64,000 bases of DNA, from contig CP050890.1 in NCBI GenBank assembly GCA_016745215.1, positions 2,356,001 to 2,420,000 of the forward strand, in the 5' to 3' direction. The DNA comes from Thiohalocapsa sp. PB-PSB1 (GTDB taxonomy: Bacteria; Pseudomonadota; Gammaproteobacteria; Chromatiales; Chromatiaceae). The position numbers and the translations under genes are program-made. Below are positions 54,599-63,588 of the stretch, piece after piece. Below the pieces are notes generated by a model. It ran no database searches. It was not told the DNA's origin and saw only the letters and a list, made by a program, of their open reading frames with translations. Position 1 is the first letter of the stretch; each line of letters starts with the position of its first letter.

Positions 54599-55156
54599 TT
54601 AATACAAGACATCATCGACTGGCTCCAACGGTGGCGGGATGTCCGTATCCCCTAAAGTCTGCCGCAGCTCGATCTCGAAGGACCGCGCCAACGCCGAGAT
54701 CGGGACATTGTGCACTCCGCCCTCGAATGGATCCTCCAGACTCTCGCTGACCTTATCCGTGATCAGGAAGGTCCACGAGATGAGGAGGGAGAATGGCAGC
54801 ATGGTGTACATGTACCGATGAGTCAGGATCGTAGATAGGTGATGCTCGGTGGTTTCGTGCTCGAAAACCTCGAGCAAAGCGAGCGGAAGCAGAAAGACGA
54901 AGACCCAGGTGAAAGCACTACCAAAGTATGCGATTTGCGGCGGGCATGGCGTATTCTTGAGCCGCTCACATCGACCCAGCGAGGTCTCAACGGTACCGAG
55001 GATGCCCATCATCGCTGTCTGGCGCGTGCTGTCCAACCAACCTTGCTGGGCGAGGTCCCGCAGCCGCTTAACCTGGCGTCTCAGCAGATAGGCTGCCGCG
55101 CTCAATTAAGCGCGCGACGCGGCGTACTCCTCGTCGCTCAGAAAGGATGCGTAGAC
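54599..55156 (-). pseudogene. Bestrophin-family channel, truncated relic
   Basis: The minus strand encodes the C-terminal half of a bestrophin-like anion channel: AAYLLRRQVKRLRDLAQQGWLD, GRCERLKNTPCPPQIAY, membrane segments FTWVFVFLLPLALLEVF and MYTMLPFSLLISWTFLI, then EDPFEGGVHNVPISALARSFEIELRQTLG, the family signature. The frame continues upstream through FLSDEEYAASRA but is broken by an in-frame TAA near 55106, and the N-terminal half is absent: MITE family 1 copy C starts at 55157. An internal TTG restart (168 residues) is unlikely to yield a working channel. Confidence 0.8.
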
Positions 55157-55403
55157 CTAGCTGTCGAAATGTCCTGAGTTTTGATGCCAAACCGATTCCG
55201 GGTCTTGGATTGCATCATCGAACGCACTGAGGAAGCCTAATCGGTGCCGGGGTCGCTATCGGAATCGAATCCGCTCATCGATCAAAGCAGCCAGCTCGAT
55301 ACCAATCCCTAATTCCGACCTTGACACCGACCCCGACACCGACTGAGCATCCATAAACCGGGAAGCGCTTGTTTTAGTGAGACTGCAGATTTCGACAGCC
55401 TAG
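55157..55403 (+). mobile_element. MITE-like family 1, copy C
   Basis: 247 bp, starting CTAGCTGTCGAAAT (one G shorter than the other copies) and ending ATTTCGACAGCCTAG. Same orientation as copy A; the interior TCGGAATCG run is shorter. It marks the truncation point of the bestrophin relic. Confidence 0.88.
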
Positions 55404-55667
55404 CAGCACCCCCGGAAAGAGCTCCTAAGATGCTCCATCGGTGGGCTTTTTCTCGAATGCCGACCCAAGTTTGGCAAGGTGTTCACAATCTCAGAACCTT
55501 GGCACCAGCAAAGTGGTGAAGCGCGTCATCTCGGCATCCCCAAACCCTCGCAACTCGTGCCGAGGCTGGAGCGTTCGAGAAAAGCCTGCACTTTGCGTGA
55601 ACATTCGGTCCTGAGATTCTGGCTGGCGCTTGTTGGCCCCGATTCGATCCGGTCCCGATCCGATGGG

Positions 55668-55967
55668 TTAGGAAGGATCCTGATGTTGATGGCGGGCGAG
55701 ATTCTGGTCAATTTTGGCGACGATGCGTTCTTCGATCTGACTCTTCATTGCCGACAACAGCAAGCCGAGCTTGATTTTTAGATCCAGGCTGTTATCAGTG
55801 ACTGATATTTTTCCGTGTACGCCAGGCCGAGAAAAGCGCAATGTATCCCCATGCCAGGCGTACTCCGCGCCAAATTCCTGTTGCACCCGACGAGCGATGC
55901 GTTCGACTTCTGTACGTGCTGCCTCGATGCCCAGGTTGTGGTTACGGATAACGTGTATCTTCGACAT
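55668..55967 (-). CDS. Polyhydroxyalkanoate system protein
   Basis: A 99-residue protein starting MSKIHVIRNHNLGIEAARTEVERIARRVQQEFGAEYAWHGDTLRFSRPGVHGKI, the pattern of the small PHA-granule-region family found near PHA synthesis genes. ATG 55967 follows AGGAG at twelve bases; the upstream frame to 56090 is not supported. No pha genes are in the window, so a link to PHA granules is inferred from the family only. It stands alone. Confidence 0.85.
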   Translation of the reverse strand: MSKIHVIRNHNLGIEAARTEVERIARRVQQEFGAEYAWHGDTLRFSRPGVHGKISVTDNSLDLKIKLGLLLSAMKSQIEERIVAKIDQNLARHQHQDPS

Positions 55968-56156
55968 GTTCGGACTGCTCCTACTGGTTTCTAGGGCAGA
56001 TTGTGCGGGCGTAAAGGTGGGTGCTTTACAGCATCTGCAGCGATTTGGAAACAATCCGCACATTTTTCTGCAATCCAGCGGTTTGGGCAAGGCGCTCGTT
56101 TTGGGTCAATGGGATGGCGTGCAGATGATCGGCGCATCTGAACCCTATGAGCGTTA

Positions 56157-56174
56157 GGGGTGGGGGAATCCCCT
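56157..56174. repeat. REP-like palindrome 3' of the RAYT gene
   Basis: GGGGTGGGGGAATCCCCT holds a GGGG-AATC-CCC stem. It resembles GGTGGGGGGATACC at 57199-57212 and, inverted, GGTATCCCCCA at 57145-57155, on the other side of the RAYT gene. Confidence 0.45.
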
Positions 56175-56355
56175 AGATTACCCTAGGTGATCGACCCAGA
56201 TGACAGCCGCGGAATCCTCTGCATTTTCCATGTACCCGCGAGTATCGGCGCGCTCCCGGTCGGATTGCTGTTGGCAACCCGGGTAGGCTTGCGGTTGGTC
56301 GCGGCCTGCGCCCGGGTTGAGCGGCCGCGTTTGCAGCCGAATGCATGGGGTTCAA

Positions 56356-57114
56356 TTAGTTTGCGACGACGCTGCCTTGGGATGGCGCATGCGTGGCCTG
56401 TTCAGGCGTTGCGGCTCCGACGTAGGTGTTGGAGCGACGGTCTCCACCGCGTTGACGGGGCAGGGCGCGTCGGTTCAGCTTGCCCTCGATGCTATCGCAA
56501 AAGCGTTGGTCGCCGAGCACCCAGGCTTTATTGGTGGAGTCGCGCAAGCTCTGGATCAGGTTGCCGTCGAGGGGTTGCTCGTATAGTTTGCGGTAGGCAT
56601 CGCGCCGGGCCTTCTGGCTGCGGCCAAGCTGTTTGTAAATCGCATGGGGTGTGACCAGCTCGTCCTCTGCACCAAGGGCGTTGGCGGCATAGCTGGACCA
56701 GTCGTACTCTGCTGGAGAAGAGACCAGGCCGGCACGAACAGCGTTCGACTCGACGTAACGGCTGGCGGACAGCAGGTAGGCTTGTGGGTCGAACAAGGTG
56801 GCCCGATAGCGTCCCTCCCATAGAGTTCCGCTACGTTTGTAGCGGGTATTGACGTGCTGTACATAGTAACGGCCGGCATATTGCATCAATCTGCCGATCC
56901 CTTGCTTTTCCCAAGGAGTCAGAATTAAATGAAAGTGATTCGGCATCAGTACATAGGCATGGATGTCGCATTGAAACTTTAGGGTCGCCTCGTGCAATTT
57001 GTTCCAAAGGAACCAGTAATCCTCCTCGTCGTGCAGGATGGGTTGGTTACTGTTGCCACGTTGAATCACGTGTTGCGGGTATCCGGGCAGGATGAAGCGG
57101 GGAAGTCGTGCCAT
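56356..57114 (-). CDS. REP-associated tyrosine transposase (RAYT)
   Basis: A Y1-type HUH single-strand transposase (252 residues). MARLPRFILPGYPQHVIQRGNSNQPI, the HUH motif in VLMPNHFHLIL, the catalytic tyrosine region MQYAGRYYVQHVNTRYKRSGTLWEGRYRATLFD, and RYVESNAVRAGLVSSPAEYDWSSYAAN are all typical of RAYTs that move REP/BIME palindromes. ATG follows AGGA. It carries a C-terminal extension (about 195-252) of low complexity. REP-like palindromes lie on both sides. It sits between the PHA protein gene and prfB. Confidence 0.92.
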   Translation of the reverse strand: MARLPRFILPGYPQHVIQRGNSNQPILHDEEDYWFLWNKLHEATLKFQCDIHAYVLMPNHFHLILTPWEKQGIGRLMQYAGRYYVQHVNTRYKRSGTLWEGRYRATLFDPQAYLLSASRYVESNAVRAGLVSSPAEYDWSSYAANALGAEDELVTPHAIYKQLGRSQKARRDAYRKLYEQPLDGNLIQSLRDSTNKAWVLGDQRFCDSIEGKLNRRALPRQRGGDRRSNTYVGAATPEQATHAPSQGSVVAN

Positions 57115-57144
57115 GGAGAAATCCTGGTCGTTGCTGGTCTGTGT

Positions 57145-57212
57145 GGTATCCCCCAGTATAGCGAATCAAAGGGGTTTGACAGAAATTTTATATCCGCGGT
57201 GGGGGGATACCG
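57145..57212. repeat. Inverted REP-like pair (BIME-like) between RAYT and prfB
   Basis: GGTATCCCCCA (57145-57155) and GGTGGGGGGATACC (57199-57212) face each other, about 43 bp apart. They could form one long stem-loop in the prfB promoter region. Confidence 0.5.
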
Positions 57213-57265
57213 AATGTCGCGGATTTATCGTATGATAAAAAATTTTGCCGGCGAGCGAGCTCTCT

Positions 57266-58364
57266 ATGCAAGATATCAACCCGATTCGTTCACAGATCGC
57301 TGACCTCCAGGAACGCATTGCGTCCCTGAGGGGGTACCTTTGACTATGCTGAAAAGAAGGAGCGTCTGACCGAGGTATTGCGCGAGCTTGAAGATCCGGA
57401 TGTCTGGAGCGATCCTGATCGAGCGCAGCAGCTCGGTCGGGAACGCGCCGCATTGGAGGCAATTGTGGTCACCGTCGAGCACATGGAATCCGGGCTTGGG
57501 GATGCAGGTGATCTGCTGGCGATGGCGGAGGAGGAGGGGGATGCCGATACCCTGGATGCGATTGCCGCGGATCTGGAGGGTTTTGAACGACAGATGGCGG
57601 GGCTCGAGTTCCGGCGCATGTTTGCCGGCGAGATGGACTCTGCCAACGCCTTTGTCGATATCCAAGCCGGCTCCGGCGGTACCGAGGCTCAGGATTGGGC
57701 CGAGATGTTGCTGCGCATGTACTTGCGCTGGGCCGAGACCCATGGTTTTAAGACCGAATTGATGGAGGTATCTCCAGGCGAAGTGGCCGGTATCAAGTCG
57801 GCGGTGATCGCTGTGCAGGGGGATTATGCGTTCGGCTGGTTGCGCACCGAGACCGGCGTGCACCGACTGGTGCGCAAGTCGCCGTTCGATTCCGGTAATC
57901 GTCGCCATACGTCCTTTGCGGCGGTATTCGTGTCGCCGGAGGTTGATGATTCGGTCCAGATCGAGATCAATCCGGCGGACCTGCGCATTGATGTTTACCG
58001 TGCCTCCGGTGCCGGCGGTCAGCATGTTAACCGAACGGAATCGGCGGTTCGCATCACCCATCTGCCGACAAATACCGTGACCCAATGTCAAAACGACCGC
58101 TCGCAACATAAAAACAAGGATCAAGCCATGAAACAGCTCAAGGCCAAGCTCTATGAGCTGGAGATGCAGAAACGCAATGCCGATCAAAAGGCATTGGAAG
58201 ATACCAAGTCGGATATCGGCTGGGGCAGCCAGATTCGCTCCTACGTGCTCGACCAGTCGCGTATCAAGGATTTGCGCACTAATGTCGAGACCGGCAACAC
58301 CCAGGCCGTACTCGATGGTAACCTCGATCCCTTCATCGAAGCCAGCCTGAAGAGCGGGCTATGA
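57266..58364 (+). CDS. prfB: Peptide chain release factor 2, with programmed +1 frameshift
   Basis: RF2 reads UGA and UAA and releases the peptide through its GGQ loop. Translation begins at ATG 57266 (MQDINPIRSQIADLQERIASLRGYL) and meets an in-frame TGA at 57341-57343. The shift site AGGGGGTACCTTTGAC, with an internal Shine-Dalgarno and CTTTGAC, is the classical autoregulatory signal; a +1 shift continues as DYAEKKERLTEVLRELEDP. The rest holds the GTEAQDWAEMLLRMYLRW region and the RASGAGGQHVNRTESAVRITH motif with GGQ. About 365 residues after the shift. lysS follows 16 bp after the stop, the usual prfB-lysS order. Confidence 0.96.
57326..57345 (+). promoter_or_regulatory. prfB +1 frameshift site
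   Basis: The Shine-Dalgarno-like AGGGGG three bases before CTT TGA C stalls the ribosome on the UGA, allowing +1 slippage when RF2 is scarce. The context matches the known prfB site. Confidence 0.97.
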
Positions 58365-58380
58365 GCCGCAGGTAACACGA

Positions 58381-59895
58381 ATGTCCGCTACAGAAGTATC
58401 CGAACAAGACGCCCTTGACGAAAACAAGCTGATTGCCCAGCGGCGCGACAAATTGAATCAGATCCGAGCGCAGGGCATCGCTTTTCCGAATGATTTTCGG
58501 CGCAATGCCGTCGCTGGCGATTTGCACACCGAGTATGGCGAGATGGATGCGACGGAGTTGGAGACGCGCAACGTTCGCGCCAAGGTGGCCGGTCGGCTGA
58601 TGAGTCGGCGGGTCATGGGCAAGGCCAGTTTTGCACATCTGCAGGACATGAGCGGGCGCATTCAGCTGTTTGTGCAACGCGATCAGCTCAGTCCCGAAAC
58701 CTATGCCTGGTTTAAAAAGGATCTGGATATCGGCGATATCTGCGGCGCGTCTGGTGCGCTCTTCAAGACCAAGACCGGTGAGCTGTCCATCCGGGTCGAT
58801 TCGCTGCGGCTGCTGACCAAGTCATTGCGGCCATTGCCGGAGAAATGGCACGGATTGTCCGATCAGGAGAGCCGTTACCGTCAGCGCTATCTCGATCTGA
58901 TCATGAACGCGGCGGCCTGCGCCACTTTTCGCATGCGTACGCGCATCATTCAGTTCCTTCGCCAGTTCCTCAACGCGCGAGATTATCTCGAGGTCGAGAC
59001 GCCGATGATGCAGGCGATTCCCGGCGGTGCCATGGCAAGACCCTTTGTCACCCACCACAATGCATTGGATATGCAATTGTTTTTGCGCATCGCCCCGGAA
59101 TTGTATTTGAAGCGACTGGTGGTGGGTGGCTTTGAGAAGGTCTATGAGATCAATCGCAACTTTCGCAACGAGGGGCTCTCCACGCGGCATAATCCGGAAT
59201 TTACCATGCTGGAGTTCTATCAGGCGTATGCCGACTATCAAGACTTGATGGATCTGACCGAGGCGATGATCCGGGATCTAGCCGGGGCCGTTCTCGGCAG
59301 CACCAGCCTGACCTATCAGGGCGAGACTTACGATCTGTCGCGGCCTTTCCAACGCATGAGCGTGCGCGAGTCGATCCTGCACTTCAATCCGGACCTTGTC
59401 GCCGAGGATCTCGATCAGCTGGAGCGCGCTCGCGCCGTCGCCGAGCGTTTGGGGATTCACCTCGAGGATGGTTACGGTCTGGGGAAGGTGCAGGTGGAGA
59501 TCTTCGAAAAGACCGTAGAAGGTCAGCTCATGCAGCCCAGTTTCATCACTGATTATCCCGCCGAGGTGTCGCCGCTGGCGCGGCGCAACGACAGCGACCC
59601 GTTCGTTACCGACCGTTTCGAGTTTTTTGTCGCCGGTCGCGAAATCGCCAATGGCTTTTCAGAGCTCAACGATGCCGAAGATCAGGCCGAGCGTTTTCGC
59701 CAGCAGGTGGCGGACAAGGACGCTGGCGATCTAGAGGCGATGCATTTCGATGCCGATTATATCCGAGCTCTAGAGCATGGGATGCCGCCGACGGCGGGCG
59801 AGGGCATCGGGATCGATCGTTTAGTCATGTTGTTCACCGACTCGCCATCCATTCGCGACGTGTTGCTGTTTCCGCACATGCGTTCGTTGGACTGA
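58381..59895 (+). CDS. lysS: Lysine-tRNA ligase, class II
   Basis: LysS charges tRNA-Lys. The 504-residue protein has an N-terminal OB-fold anticodon-binding domain (about 60-160, KVAGRLMSRRVMGKASFAHLQDMSGRIQLFVQ), motif 1 near VETPMMQAIPGGAMARPFVTHHNALD, motif 2 with FRNEGLSTRHNPEFTMLEFYQAYADY, and motif 3 GEGIGIDRLVMLFTDSPSIRDVLLFPHMR near the end. It follows prfB by 16 bp. MITE family 3 copy 2 begins 10 bp after its stop. Confidence 0.97.
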   Translation: MSATEVSEQDALDENKLIAQRRDKLNQIRAQGIAFPNDFRRNAVAGDLHTEYGEMDATELETRNVRAKVAGRLMSRRVMGKASFAHLQDMSGRIQLFVQRDQLSPETYAWFKKDLDIGDICGASGALFKTKTGELSIRVDSLRLLTKSLRPLPEKWHGLSDQESRYRQRYLDLIMNAAACATFRMRTRIIQFLRQFLNARDYLEVETPMMQAIPGGAMARPFVTHHNALDMQLFLRIAPELYLKRLVVGGFEKVYEINRNFRNEGLSTRHNPEFTMLEFYQAYADYQDLMDLTEAMIRDLAGAVLGSTSLTYQGETYDLSRPFQRMSVRESILHFNPDLVAEDLDQLERARAVAERLGIHLEDGYGLGKVQVEIFEKTVEGQLMQPSFITDYPAEVSPLARRNDSDPFVTDRFEFFVAGREIANGFSELNDAEDQAERFRQQVADKDAGDLEAMHFDADYIRALEHGMPPTAGEGIGIDRLVMLFTDSPSIRDVLLFPHMRSLD

Positions 59896-59904
59896 TCGTC
59901 CAGT

Positions 59905-60055
59905 CTAGTGCCTCGGTGCAGATGTTCCAAGACAGTCTCCGGTCGTTGTCGTTGTCGTTGTCGTTGTCATAATCGTCTTAGCTGAATGCTCGATAACGAC
60001 TACGATTACGACAACGACAACGAACCGCCTCGGGATTTCTGTACCGCTCCACTAG
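59905..60055 (+). mobile_element. MITE-like family 3, copy 2
   Basis: A 151-bp element, CTAGTGCCTCGGTGCAGATG to AAATTTCTGTACCGCTCCACTAG-type end, inverted relative to copy 1. It fills the gap between convergent lysS and mutM. The mutM stop codon TAG is the terminal CTAG of the element. Confidence 0.88.
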
Positions 60056-60867
60056 CGCTGACAATCCGAGCAGTAAAAGCTGGAACGCTGGCCGATGCGC
60101 TGCTGACGCAACGCCTTGCCACAGTTGGGACAGGGCTCGCCGCCGCGTCCGTAGACGCGCAGTTGCTGGGCGAAGTAGCCCGGGTTGCCGTCTTCGCGGA
60201 CGAAGTCCCGCAGGCTGGTGCCACCCTTGCGAATCGCGGCGTCGAGCACCTGCTTGATATGCTCGGCAAGCCGGATATAGCGGGCGCGAGCGATGCGCCC
60301 GGCCGGGCGATGCGGATGAATGCCAGCCAGGAACAACGATTCGTTGGCATAGATATTGCCGACACCGACAACAATGTGGCTGTCCATGATGAAGCCTTTC
60401 ACCGCGCCGCGCCGATCACGGGCGCGCCGGTACAGGTAATTGCCGTCAAACGCATCGGACAGCGGCTCGGGGCCGAGGTTGCACAACAGTGGATGCGCCT
60501 GGATTGGCGGCGGTACCCAATGCAGGCTGCCGAAGCGGCGCGGATCGCGCAGACGCAGGCATGAACCATCGGTCAACACCAGATCGACGTGATCGTGGGC
60601 GCCGGGCGGACAGTCCGCGGCCAGGACCCGCAGGCTGCCGGACATGCCCAGATGCAGCATCAGGGTGCCATGCTCCAGTTCCAGCAACAAATACTTGGCC
60701 CGTCGGCGCAGCGCGATGATCTGGCGACCGGCGACGGCGGCATCGACCGTGCTCGGTATCGGCCAGCGCAGTTGTCGTTGGCGGACCACCAGGCGCAGGA
60801 TCCACCGACCCCGCAGGTGCGGTTCAATGCCGCGCAGGCTGGTTTCGACCTCAGGCAGTTCGGGCAT
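60052..60867 (-). CDS. mutM: Formamidopyrimidine-DNA glycosylase
   Basis: MutM (Fpg) removes 8-oxoguanine and other oxidised bases. The 271-residue protein starts PELPEVETSLRGIEPHLRG (catalytic N-terminal proline and Glu), has RRAKYLLLEL with the conserved lysine, GMSGSLRV, a helix-two-turn-helix (VVGVGNIYANESLFLAGIHP) and a C-terminal zinc finger CPNC...CSDC. ATG 60867 follows family practice; the longer frame to 60903 is rejected. The last codon is shared and the TAG stop is wholly inside MITE family 3 copy 2. It converges on lysS. Confidence 0.96.
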   Translation of the reverse strand: MPELPEVETSLRGIEPHLRGRWILRLVVRQRQLRWPIPSTVDAAVAGRQIIALRRRAKYLLLELEHGTLMLHLGMSGSLRVLAADCPPGAHDHVDLVLTDGSCLRLRDPRRFGSLHWVPPPIQAHPLLCNLGPEPLSDAFDGNYLYRRARDRRGAVKGFIMDSHIVVGVGNIYANESLFLAGIHPHRPAGRIARARYIRLAEHIKQVLDAAIRKGGTSLRDFVREDGNPGYFAQQLRVYGRGGEPCPNCGKALRQQRIGQRSSFYCSDCQR

Positions 60868-60928
60868 GATGTTTGTCGGGAAGCAAAGTTTGCACAGTCT
60901 CAATGCGCGCCATGCCGGGCAGATCGAT

Positions 60929-61915
60929 TCATGGGCTCAGTTTTGTTGTCGGCATCGGTGCCGTGGTCGGCGCCGGCAGCAGTTCCAGGGTGTCGACCGT
61001 CGATGGCGGACTGAGCTGCAACAGCTGCGCGTCCGAGGCCGGTGGGTAGCTTTGTGCTCGATCGACTGGGCTGGCGGTATCGATTGCCGCGGGTGGGGCG
61101 AAGGGCTCGGTCGGGCTGAAGGGTGCGCGTGAAGCGGTGCCGTTTCGCTGGCTCAGTTGGTCTAATTCCGCCAGTGGCGGATCTGTGAACAGATAGCTCA
61201 GGCGCTGGTCCAGGCGACTCCAGCGCGTGCCGCCTGCATCAATCAAAAAACGTATTCCCTTGCCGCCGTCGGCGGACTCGAGCGTCAAGACATGGCCGCC
61301 GAGCTGGCCATGCAGGGGTTCCACCCGGATTGCCTCGACCTCGGTCAGCTCAGCCAGCACGCCGGCCCCGATTGGGCGCCCGTCGAGGTTGCCGAGACCC
61401 GGGCTGAAATTCTTCGGTAGCAGTCGTCGATCCAGGTAGTCTTGTGCCGGTGCCAACAGTTGCGCCAGGAAGCCGTCGTCGATCAGGTGCACCAGATCGC
61501 CGATCTGTACATAGCGCCAGTCATGCACGGGCTCGGTAGTACCGAAGCGCAGTTCAAGATCATCCAGTCGCAGGCTGATCATGGCCGGGTCGAGCCTGAG
61601 CCGTTGCAGGTCAAGGGTGGCAGCCGGCAGAGTGCGGTGCACGTAGGTGGCTGCAATGGGTAACAATTTGGTCGTAGGCGCATCGGCTGCCGGCGCCACG
61701 AAGGGTTCCAGCATATGCCAGCCATTGTCTTTGCGCGCCAAGCGCATGCGCGGCTCTCCGGGGCGTTTCAACGACAGGCTCTGGATCTGCTGCACCGGCA
61801 TGCTGGTCAATGTGGTCGTCAGAAGATCCTGCCGTTGTTCTAGGCGTGCGCTGACCGCGAGGACAAGTACCACGGCGAACAATGCCAGATTCAGCAGCCA
61901 GCGTCTTTTGAGCAT
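60929..61915 (-). CDS. DUF4340 domain protein
   Basis: A 328-residue protein with an N-terminal membrane anchor (LLNLALFAVVLVLAVSA), then the DUF4340 domain (about 40-240) with LTSMPVQQIQSLSLKRPGEPRMRLARKDNGWHMLEPF and a C-terminal Pro/Thr-rich tail. Such proteins usually follow GldG-type genes, and here the start lies 2 bp after the GldG stop, so they are very likely one unit. Function is unknown. Confidence 0.85.
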   Translation of the reverse strand: MLKRRWLLNLALFAVVLVLAVSARLEQRQDLLTTTLTSMPVQQIQSLSLKRPGEPRMRLARKDNGWHMLEPFVAPAADAPTTKLLPIAATYVHRTLPAATLDLQRLRLDPAMISLRLDDLELRFGTTEPVHDWRYVQIGDLVHLIDDGFLAQLLAPAQDYLDRRLLPKNFSPGLGNLDGRPIGAGVLAELTEVEAIRVEPLHGQLGGHVLTLESADGGKGIRFLIDAGGTRWSRLDQRLSYLFTDPPLAELDQLSQRNGTASRAPFSPTEPFAPPAAIDTASPVDRAQSYPPASDAQLLQLSPPSTVDTLELLPAPTTAPMPTTKLSP

Positions 61916-61917
61916 GT

Positions 61918-63588
61918 TCAGATTCTACCTCGCTGCCAGCGGATGGCGATGCCGATGGCGGCCAGCAGCGCTGGTAATGCGATCAGACCGCCGCCGACGA
62001 TGGCCCAGCCGCGCACCGGTGCTAGGGTCAGCGTGCCGGTATCCCTGATCTGGTTCGGGATGGATACCAGATCTTCGCGGCCAGTGAGCCAGCGCGCCAT
62101 GCGCAATGCAATGGCCTGATTGGCAGCGTCGGCGAGATGTGCATTGCTGAGAAAATCGCCGTCGCCGACGACCATGATGCGCTGTTGCGGTTGCGCAGTG
62201 GCGATGGGTTCGCCAGCCGCCTCTTGATTGGTTGCCGCAAGGGGTTCGCCACTGGATTTACCAATGGATTCAGGCGTCAACTGCCGGTTGGTTGCCGCTT
62301 CCGATATCGGCGTGGAGGTGTCTTCCGGGGGCCGCGGGCGGGTCAATGCCAATGCCAGCGCCAGCGGGCCGGGCTGCTCGCCGGCGTTTTCTTCGCGGGC
62401 GATTTCTCCACGGACCGGCCCGGTTTCATTCCAGCTCGATTCGCCGGTGGTCAGGGAGGTGACGATTTGCCAGTCGGGCGCGGCCAGAGGGGCGAAGGCG
62501 AGGCTGCCCGGAAAGATGGCGGCTTGCGTCAAACCCTGTCCGAGGGGATGTTCCGGCCAGCGTTCGACCACCGCGAAGCTTGGAGAATCCAGTCCCTGCC
62601 CGGAGGCTGCCGCGTCGACGATCTGGCCGGGCAGAGGCTGTAAACCGAGGCGCTGCGCGACCGACTCCAGACCGAGCAGACCATCTTTCCGCGGCACGGG
62701 GTCCATTAGCCAGAGCAGGTTGCCACCGCCGTCGATATAGCTCACCAGGGCTTCGGCTTCCCCGGGGAACAGGGCGATGGACGGCATGCTCAGCAATAAC
62801 AGATCGATGTTGGCCGGGATGGCAGGTGCGCGTGCCAGGTCCAATGGCAGCAGCCGAAAGCCACGCTGGCGCAACAGCTGTGCGAAGCGACCGAGGTCTG
62901 CTCCCGCGCCACTGGAGATGGCACGTTCGCCATGTCCTTCCAGAACGCCTATCCAGGGGCTGACCGGAGTCGACAGCCGTGCGATGGCGTTGGTCAGCGT
63001 CGATTCGCTGAGCACGGACAGCATTTCCCGATTACCCTGATAGTCGACTACCAGTTGGCCGGTCAATTCCACATTGGCAGCGCGCGCACGCTCCGGAAAA
63101 CGCTGCGGGTCGACATACTCGATCGATAGATCGGAATCCTGCTGGCGATAGCGCGCCAGCAGGGCTTCGACGCCGCGGCCGATACGATGGTCTGCCGGCG
63201 CATAGACGGTGATATGCAATGGTTGCGACAGTGCGGCAAGCACTGCGACACTTTCGCGGGACAGGCTGTTGCGCCCGCTGCTGGTCCAGTCCCAGTAATA
63301 TTCGTGTCGGGCTGTGTGCCAGCCGGCTAGCAGCAGGATGGCGATGAGTAGCAGCCCGAACAGGCTATCGGCGGCTTGGCGTTGCAGCCGGGGCCAGTCC
63401 CAGGAGCTTTGGGGTGGCTGTTTGCTGTGATCCTCTGGTGGGGTGCCCTGGGATGTCGCTGTGTCGGGATCGCTACCATTAGGATGCTCGGCGGAGTTTG
63501 GCTGCTGCTTGGTGTTTGCCGTGATCCCTGGTTTTCCCGGGATACTCCTGGGATGCTCCCAGGTTGCTCTTGGAGTTTGAGCGTTCAT
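61918..63588 (-). CDS. GldG-like ABC transporter auxiliary protein
   Basis: A 556-residue protein with a Pro/Gln-rich N-terminal tail, a membrane helix (about 81-99, LFGLLLIAILLLAGWHTA), an extracytoplasmic ABC-type uncharacterised domain (about 115-380, HITVYAPADHRIGRGVEALLARYRQQDSDLSIEYVDPQRF and LLLLSMPSIALFPGEAEALVSYIDGGGNLLWLMDP), and a second membrane helix near the C-terminus. It resembles GldG. ATG 63588 overlaps the stop of the permease gene (ATGA), which fixes the start; the longer frame to 63723 is rejected. It works with the permease and the DUF4340 protein in an ABC system of unknown substrate. Confidence 0.85.
   Translation of the reverse strand: MNAQTPRATWEHPRSIPGKPGITANTKQQPNSAEHPNGSDPDTATSQGTPPEDHSKQPPQSSWDWPRLQRQAADSLFGLLLIAILLLAGWHTARHEYYWDWTSSGRNSLSRESVAVLAALSQPLHITVYAPADHRIGRGVEALLARYRQQDSDLSIEYVDPQRFPERARAANVELTGQLVVDYQGNREMLSVLSESTLTNAIARLSTPVSPWIGVLEGHGERAISSGAGADLGRFAQLLRQRGFRLLPLDLARAPAIPANIDLLLLSMPSIALFPGEAEALVSYIDGGGNLLWLMDPVPRKDGLLGLESVAQRLGLQPLPGQIVDAAASGQGLDSPSFAVVERWPEHPLGQGLTQAAIFPGSLAFAPLAAPDWQIVTSLTTGESSWNETGPVRGEIAREENAGEQPGPLALALALTRPRPPEDTSTPISEAATNRQLTPESIGKSSGEPLAATNQEAAGEPIATAQPQQRIMVVGDGDFLSNAHLADAANQAIALRMARWLTGREDLVSIPNQIRDTGTLTLAPVRGWAIVGGGLIALPALLAAIGIAIRWQRGRI

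Noticed and set aside
54096..54602. 168-codon plus-strand frame
   Set aside because: No domain, no ribosome binding site, runs into the bestrophin relic on the other strand.
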